Origin: a virus
Virus record (IMG/VR): IMGVR_UViG_3300008266_000314
Coordinates: 1 to 43,590 of that record
DNA: 43,590 bases
Direction: 5' to 3' (one strand)
Below the pieces are notes generated by a model. It saw only the letters and a list, made by a program, of their open reading frames with translations. It was not told the origin of the DNA and searched no databases. Shown here in pieces: positions 38,813 through 43,590 of the stretch. Both the position numbers and the translations under genes were made by a program. Every line of letters begins with the position of its first letter. Position 1 is the stretch's first letter.

Positions 38813-41148
38813 TGCCCAGCACCAGGATCTTCTCCCGCAGCTTCGCCGGCGGCGAGGTCACGCCGGAGCTGTTCGGCCGCGTCGACAACGTCAAATACGC
38901 GACCGGGCTGGCGACCTGCAGAAACTTCATCCCGCTCCCCCACGGCCCGGCGATCAACCGCCCCGGCTTCGCCTTCGTGGCCGAGGTCAAGGACAGCAGC
39001 AAGGCGACGCGGCTGATCCCGTTCGTCTTCTCGGCCGAGCAGACCTTCATCATCGAGATCGGCGAGGGGTACTTCCGCTTCCACACCGAGGGCGGCACGC
39101 TGCTGTCCGGCGGGCTGCCCTACGAGGTGGCCAACAGCTACCTGGCGGCGGATCTGTTCGACATCCGGTTCGTGCAGTCCGCCGACGTTGTCACGCTCGT
39201 CCACCCCGACTACCCGCCGGCGGAGCTGCGCAGGCTCGGCACCACGAGCTGGACCTACACGGTGATCTCGTTCGGCACGAGCCTCTCGCCGCCCGCGTCG
39301 GTGTCGACGTCGCCGAAGGTCAAGTCGGGGACCACCGCGATACTGTCGGCGCAGGGCTACGTCGTGACCGCCGTGGCGTCCGACGGCAGCCAGAGCGTCG
39401 CATCTTCCCCCGCGATCGGCCCCACCTACACCCCGACCGCGATCACCGTCGGGTCGACGATCAGTGTCTCGGTGTCGGCGGCCAGCGTCGGCGCGTTCAC
39501 CAACGGCGACCCCATCTCGATCTCCGGGGTGTCGACGACTACGCAGCTCAACGGCTCGTGGATCATCGACAACGTCTCCACCTCCGGCGCGGGGCCGTAC
39601 ACCATCACCTTCCTGCTGCGCACTCCCGGCGGCGGGTACGCGGACGGCAGCGCGTGGCCGGCCTATGGCGCGGGCGGGGGGTCGGTCCAGCAGTTCGGCG
39701 CGGTCAACAACCTGTTCGACACCGGCGCTTTCAACACGCTGCGCTGGGGCGCGGTCACGGGCGCGGAGCGCTACTACGTCTACAAGTACAGCAACGGGCT
39801 CTACGGCTACTGCGGCCAGACCACGCAATGCGTCTTCGTCGACGACAACATCGCCGCCGACCTGACCAGGACCCCGCCCGTCAACAACAACCCGTTCAGC
39901 GGCGCGGGCAACTACCCCGGCGCGGTCGCCTACTTCGAGCAGCGGCGCGTCTTCGCCGGCACCACCGTCGCGCCGCAGTTCATGTGGCTGACGCGCTCCG
40001 GCACCGAGAGCGACCTGAACAGCTCGATCCCGACCCGCGACGACGACGCGATCTCGTTCCGCATCGCCTCGCGCGAGGGCAACACGATCCGCCACGTCGT
40101 GCCGCTGTCCAGCATGATCATCCTGACCAGCGCGACCGAGTACCGGGTGACGTCGATCAACACCGACGCGCTGACCCCGTCGTCGATCAGCGTCAAGCCG
40201 CAGAGCTACATCGGCGCGAACGGCGTGCAGCCCATCGTCGCCAACAACAACCTGGTCTACTGCGCGGCGCGCGGCGGCCGGGTGCGCGAGCTGGCCTACA
40301 ACTGGCAGGCCTCCGGCTTCACGACCAACGATCTGAGCCGCTTCAACCCGACGATGTTCGACGGCCTGACCATCGTCGACATGGCCTATCAGAAGTCGCC
40401 GTACAGCATCGTCTGGGCGGTCAGCAGCGGCGGCGACCTGCTGTCGCTGACCTATGTCCCCGAGGAAGAGGTGGCCGGCTGGGCGCGCCACACCACGGCC
40501 GGCGTGTTCGAGAGCGTCGCCGTCGTGCCGGAGGGGATCGAGGACGCGCTCTACGCCATCGTCCGCCGCACGATCGACGGCCAGTCCGTGCGCTACATCG
40601 AGCGGTTGGCCGACATCCTGCGGGGCGAGCTGGCCGACGCCTTCCACGTCGACGCCGGCGTCAGCTACGAAGGCTCGCCGATCGACGAGATCACCTCCGG
40701 CCTCGAGCACCTCGAAGGCGAGGAAGTCGCCGTCCTGGCCGACGGCGCGGTCCACCCGCGCCTCACGGTGACGGGGGGCTCGATCACCCTCGAGCGCGAG
40801 GCGAGCACGATCCAGATCGGCCTGCCGATCACGGCCGACATCGCCACCCTGCCCGTCGTCATCGAGATGGAAGCTGCGGGGCAGGGGCGCGCGAAGGCGA
40901 TCAACAAGGCCTGGCTGCGCGTCTACAACTCGAGCGGCGTCCTGGCTGGCCCGGCCGCCGACCAGCTCACCGTCTACAAGCACCGCACCGACGAGCCCTA
41001 CGGCTCGCCGCCCGTGCTGCTGACCGGCGAGCTGGAGATCGTGCTCGACGCCGTCTGGGGCGACAGCGGCCAGGTCCTGGTGCGGCAGGTCGACCCGCTG
41101 CCCCTCACGTTGGTCAGCCTGACCGTCGAGGTCGCCATCGGCGCGTAG
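38812..41148 (+). CDS. Tail tubular protein B-like tail nozzle
   Basis: 778 residues from ATG 38812; the longer in-frame reading lies in the adaptor gene. FSRSFAGGEVTPELFGRVD, KYATGLATCRNFIPLPHGPA and RPGFAFVAEVKDSSKATRLI are the family start. YFEQRRVFAGT and NNNLVYCAARGGRVREL are later landmarks of the beta-propeller nozzle (T7 gp12-like). Residues ~165-260 hold inserted fibronectin-like beta segments (ASVSTSPKVKSGTTAILSAQ). It forms the distal tail tube through which DNA leaves. Confidence 0.9.
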   Translation: MPSTRIFSRSFAGGEVTPELFGRVDNVKYATGLATCRNFIPLPHGPAINRPGFAFVAEVKDSSKATRLIPFVFSAEQTFIIEIGEGYFRFHTEGGTLLSGGLPYEVANSYLAADLFDIRFVQSADVVTLVHPDYPPAELRRLGTTSWTYTVISFGTSLSPPASVSTSPKVKSGTTAILSAQGYVVTAVASDGSQSVASSPAIGPTYTPTAITVGSTISVSVSAASVGAFTNGDPISISGVSTTTQLNGSWIIDNVSTSGAGPYTITFLLRTPGGGYADGSAWPAYGAGGGSVQQFGAVNNLFDTGAFNTLRWGAVTGAERYYVYKYSNGLYGYCGQTTQCVFVDDNIAADLTRTPPVNNNPFSGAGNYPGAVAYFEQRRVFAGTTVAPQFMWLTRSGTESDLNSSIPTRDDDAISFRIASREGNTIRHVVPLSSMIILTSATEYRVTSINTDALTPSSISVKPQSYIGANGVQPIVANNNLVYCAARGGRVRELAYNWQASGFTTNDLSRFNPTMFDGLTIVDMAYQKSPYSIVWAVSSGGDLLSLTYVPEEEVAGWARHTTAGVFESVAVVPEGIEDALYAIVRRTIDGQSVRYIERLADILRGELADAFHVDAGVSYEGSPIDEITSGLEHLEGEEVAVLADGAVHPRLTVTGGSITLEREASTIQIGLPITADIATLPVVIEMEAAGQGRAKAINKAWLRVYNSSGVLAGPAADQLTVYKHRTDEPYGSPPVLLTGELEIVLDAVWGDSGQVLVRQVDPLPLTLVSLTVEVAIGA

Positions 41149-41149
41149 C

Positions 41150-41206
41150 GGTGTGCGTACCCGGCGCGCGGCGCTCTAGGTTGCCGGTTCCGGTAGAAGG
41201 TTCACA
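41150..41206 (+). promoter_or_regulatory. Intergenic late element, copy D
   Basis: GGTGTGCGTACCC (41150-41162), 14 bases, TAGGTTGCCGG (41177-41187), starting one base after the nozzle stop. Unlike copies B and C a short leader with AGAAGG precedes ATG 41207. It probably starts a transcript for the internal virion proteins. Confidence 0.65.
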
Positions 41207-41770
41207 ATGGCTGTTGCATCCCTCACCGCCTCCGCCGTCGGGGCCGGCACCTCGGCCATCGGGGCGTACTATTCGGCCGCGTCGCAGAAGTCGCAACTGC
41301 GCTTCCAGGCGCAGATGGCGGAGCTGAACGCGGCCCAGGCCGAGAAGGCCGCCCAACAGACGCTGCGCGCGGGCCAGTTCGAGGAGCAGGCGACGCGCAT
41401 GCGTACCGCCCAGCTCAAGAGCACGCAGCGCGCCTCGATGGCCGCCAACGGCATCGACCTGGGCAGCGGCTCGGCCCTGCAGGTGCTGACCTCGACCGAC
41501 TACATGGGTGAGGTGGACGCCAACACGGTCGCCGCCAACGCGGTGCGCGCGGCCTGGGGCCAGCGCATCGACGCCGTCAACATGCAGAACGACGCTCTGA
41601 TGTCCCGCGCCACGGCGTCGGGGATCAACCCCGGCATGGCTGCGACCTCGTCGCTGCTCGGCAGCGCCGGCCAGCTGGCCGGCCAGTGGTACGGGCTGAA
41701 GCAGAGCGGGGCCTTCGGCGGCTCCTCGACCAGCAAGAAGTCCTCGGGCACCTACGGCCCGTCGACGTAG
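41207..41770 (+). CDS. Internal virion protein (T7 gp14-like)
   Basis: 187 residues, ATG 41207. The layout (TASAVGAGTSAIGAYYSAAS membrane-like start, then a long helix QLRFQAQMAELNAAQAEKAA and MAANGIDLGSGSALQVLTST) is the pattern of gp14-type core proteins that enter the outer membrane at infection. GQRIDAVNMQNDALMSRATA is also typical. It lies directly before the M23 and giant proteins, the same order as gp14-gp15-gp16 in T7. Confidence 0.87.
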   Translation: MAVASLTASAVGAGTSAIGAYYSAASQKSQLRFQAQMAELNAAQAEKAAQQTLRAGQFEEQATRMRTAQLKSTQRASMAANGIDLGSGSALQVLTSTDYMGEVDANTVAANAVRAAWGQRIDAVNMQNDALMSRATASGINPGMAATSSLLGSAGQLAGQWYGLKQSGAFGGSSTSKKSSGTYGPST

Positions 41771-41779
41771 GTGCAGTAG

Positions 41780-43590
41780 ATGGCCACGGTCCCGACATAC
41801 GATCGCTTCACGCAGGCCCCCGGCGCGGGCCGCGCCGACACGTTCACGCCGCCCCGCACTCCGGGGCCGGGTGCTGTGATGGCGGGCCAGGTGCAGGACG
41901 CCGGGCGTGCGCTGTCCAGCGCGGCAGGTACTGCGGTCGACATGGTCACCAAGATCCAGAACGAGGCCAACGCCCTGCGCGTTGAGGCCGCGCTGAACGA
42001 CCTGCGCACCGAGAGCTTGACGCTCGCCGCCGACAAGGATCGGGGCTACCTGAACCGCACCGGCGAGGCCGCGTTCAAGGGCGAGGGCGGCGTGCCCCTG
42101 ACCGAGGAGTACGGCGGCCTGCTGTCCAAGCGAGCCTCTGAGCTGTCGGCGGGCTTGGGCAACGACGCCCAGCGCGCCGCCTTCACGCGCGCCGCCGCCG
42201 GTGTCGACCAGCAGTTCCGCGCCGGCGTTACGGCCTTCGAGGTCAAGCAGTACCAGGCGTACCAGAAGTCGGTGCTGCAGGGCACCATCGACACGTCCAC
42301 CGCCGCCGTCATCGCCAACATCAACAACCCGGAGTTCGACCCTTCCAACTCCGTGGCGGCGGTATCCGGCGCTGCTCGCGAGCTGGCGGCCAAGCAGGGC
42401 CTCGCGCCCGCCCAGGTCGAAGCCGCCGGCGGCGCTGCGGTGGCGCAGATGTGGGCCGGCGCGGTGTCGACCGCGCTGGAGCAGGGGGATCCTGCCTTGG
42501 CCAAGGCCCTGCTCGAAGACAACACCGCCGCGTTCGACACCCAGCCCCTGCTGCTGGCCAAGGTTCGGTCGGCTGTTAAGATCGAGGTCGACAAGGCGGA
42601 CGCCCGCGCGTGGACGCTTTTGAGCAAGGAGGTCGAGGGGGGCGACGCGGACGCAGAAGAGCTGTCCGAAGTCATTGTCTCGCCCGTGTTCGGCGGCGCG
42701 CGTGTCAGCTCCGGGGTGGGCCCGCGCACCCCGCCTGTCCTGGCCGGCGGTAAGACCGGGAGCGCCAACCACGGGGGCGTCGACTGGGCCGTGCCGGCAG
42801 GGACCAAGGTTGCCGCGATGGGTGGTGGCGAGGTCATCGAGGTCCAGGCCACCGACAAGGGCGGCTTCGGCAAGTACGTCAAGGTGAGGCACCCCGACGG
42901 CACGGTGTCGACCTACGCCCACCTCGACAGCGTCGACGTGAAGGTCGGCGACCCGGTCTCGGCGGGAGCGATCATCGCGCGTTCGGGCAGCACGGGCAAC
43001 TCGACGGGCCCCCACCTGCACGTCGAGGTCGAAGACGCCGAGGGCAATACCCTCGACCCCCTGGCCCTTATCGGCAAGCCCATGACCGGGCGCGCGCCCG
43101 CCCGGCGGAGGACGCTGGCCGAGGTGAGGGCCGCCGCCGCCGCCGCAGCAGGCGACGACCGCCGCCGGCAGGACACTTTCGTGGCCGAGGCGGAGCGCGA
43201 CTACGTTCAGGGGGAACAGGAGCAGCGCGACCGCGAGGCCCAGGCCAGCGACGCCCTGCAACCGTACCTGCGCCCCGGCGGTGCGACCAGCTGGACCCAG
43301 ATCCCGCCGAACATCTGGAACGCGCTGTCGCCGCAGCAGCAGACCTCGACCCAAAACTTCTTCACCACGATGGCGGAGCAAGCGGCCAAGGGCCAAGACG
43401 TCAAGACCGACGCCGCGACCTACGGCCGGCTGGTAAGCCTGTCCGCCGACGCGCCCCAGGCCTTCGCCAGGATCGAGCTGATGGACTACGTCGACAAGCT
43501 GTCGCCCTCCGACTACCGGGGGATGGTCGACCGGCAGGCGGCGCTCAGAAAGGGCAAGACCGACAAGGTCGAGCAGGTCTCCTTGTCGCG
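41780..43590 (+). CDS. Internal virion protein with M23 peptidase domain (continues at base 58)
   Basis: ATG 41780; open to the window end and completed by 58-451 to 734 residues. The first ~290 residues are helical, as in T7 gp15-like core proteins (LAAKQGLAPAQVEAAGGAAV). At ~300-425 there is a LytM/M23 zinc peptidase: NHGGVDWAVPAGT (His331, Asp335), STYAHLD and GPHLHVEVE (His412, His414). All four metal-site residues are present, so it should cut peptide cross-links and open the cell wall for DNA entry. The C-terminus is again helical. Gp14-like gene before, giant polyvalent gene after: the three likely form the ejection apparatus. Confidence 0.9.
   Translation, partial: MATVPTYDRFTQAPGAGRADTFTPPRTPGPGAVMAGQVQDAGRALSSAAGTAVDMVTKIQNEANALRVEAALNDLRTESLTLAADKDRGYLNRTGEAAFKGEGGVPLTEEYGGLLSKRASELSAGLGNDAQRAAFTRAAAGVDQQFRAGVTAFEVKQYQAYQKSVLQGTIDTSTAAVIANINNPEFDPSNSVAAVSGAARELAAKQGLAPAQVEAAGGAAVAQMWAGAVSTALEQGDPALAKALLEDNTAAFDTQPLLLAKVRSAVKIEVDKADARAWTLLSKEVEGGDADAEELSEVIVSPVFGGARVSSGVGPRTPPVLAGGKTGSANHGGVDWAVPAGTKVAAMGGGEVIEVQATDKGGFGKYVKVRHPDGTVSTYAHLDSVDVKVGDPVSAGAIIARSGSTGNSTGPHLHVEVEDAEGNTLDPLALIGKPMTGRAPARRRTLAEVRAAAAAAAGDDRRRQDTFVAEAERDYVQGEQEQRDREAQASDALQPYLRPGGATSWTQIPPNIWNALSPQQQTSTQNFFTTMAEQAAKGQDVKTDAATYGRLVSLSADAPQAFARIELMDYVDKLSPSDYRGMVDRQAALRKGKTDKVEQVSLS
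43535..43590. repeat. Right copy of the 56-bp terminal overlap
   Basis: Pairs with 2-57 with four substitutions and no gaps. Two changes alter residues of the encoded protein (ALRKG against AHKKG) and one turns the leucine codon TTG into ATG. Confidence 0.7.

Overview
The window looks like one essentially complete genome of a tailed double-stranded DNA phage with a short tail (podovirus type), about 43.5 kb and GC-rich. The last 56 bases (43535-43590) match bases 2-57 at 52 of 56 positions. Joining the ends across this overlap keeps the reading frame of a virion lysin gene that is otherwise cut by the window edges. This fits a circular assembly of a circularly permuted or terminally redundant genome that was opened inside that gene. 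A GapR-like (DUF2312) protein and a gene-transfer-agent-type holin point to an alphaproteobacterial host (inference). The head genes resemble the Bordetella phage BPP-1 set (Bbp16 to Bbp19 families). No integrase, reverse transcriptase, phage RNA polymerase, tRNA or CRISPR array was seen.

Layout. Two opposed transcription blocks diverge from a control region at 23908-24058 and converge on a GC-rich hairpin at 14204-14231. The leftward block (23907 to 14306) is a tightly packed early/replication operon, mostly with 1-4 base stop/start overlaps. It carries small unknown and membrane proteins, a Cas4/RecB-like nuclease (DUF2800), a DUF2815 single-strand-binding-type protein, a GapR-like protein, an Acb2-like candidate anti-CBASS protein, a family A DNA polymerase, a VRR-NUC nuclease, a DnaA-domain-IV-like protein, a SNF2-type helicase and an Asp/Asn beta-hydroxylase-like protein. 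The rightward block begins with a Cro-type HTH protein and a primase-polymerase/VapE helicase. An iteron-rich, locally AT-rich stretch follows (26463-26665, candidate origin), then small unknown genes, small and large terminase, a GNAT protein, portal, tail/appendage proteins, Bbp19-like protein, scaffold, major capsid, capsid cement, two tail tubular proteins and a gp14-like internal protein. Next come an M23-peptidase virion protein (crossing the window ends), an enormous polyvalent virion protein of about 3,680 residues, a tail fibre, an Ig-like/M15 endopeptidase chimera and a holin.

Most notable points: (1) a motif GGTGTGCGTACCC-N14-TAGgnTGCC recurs at four intergenic junctions of the late block, starting 0-4 bases after a stop codon, and at two of them the start codon lies only 6-9 bases after the -10-like box with no Shine-Dalgarno, suggesting leaderless messages; (2) the giant gene has an apparent -1 frame change near 3413 and, at 4562-4726, an out-of-frame small ORF with a near-perfect ribosome binding site and better codon statistics than the host frame; (3) an ADP-ribosyltransferase-like domain appears to be inserted inside the zinc metallopeptidase domain of the giant protein; (4) a lysin is fused behind an Ig-like domain; (5) ACAAGC-N3/4-GNTTGT operator candidates sit at both divergent promoters and at a third site before a small-gene cluster.
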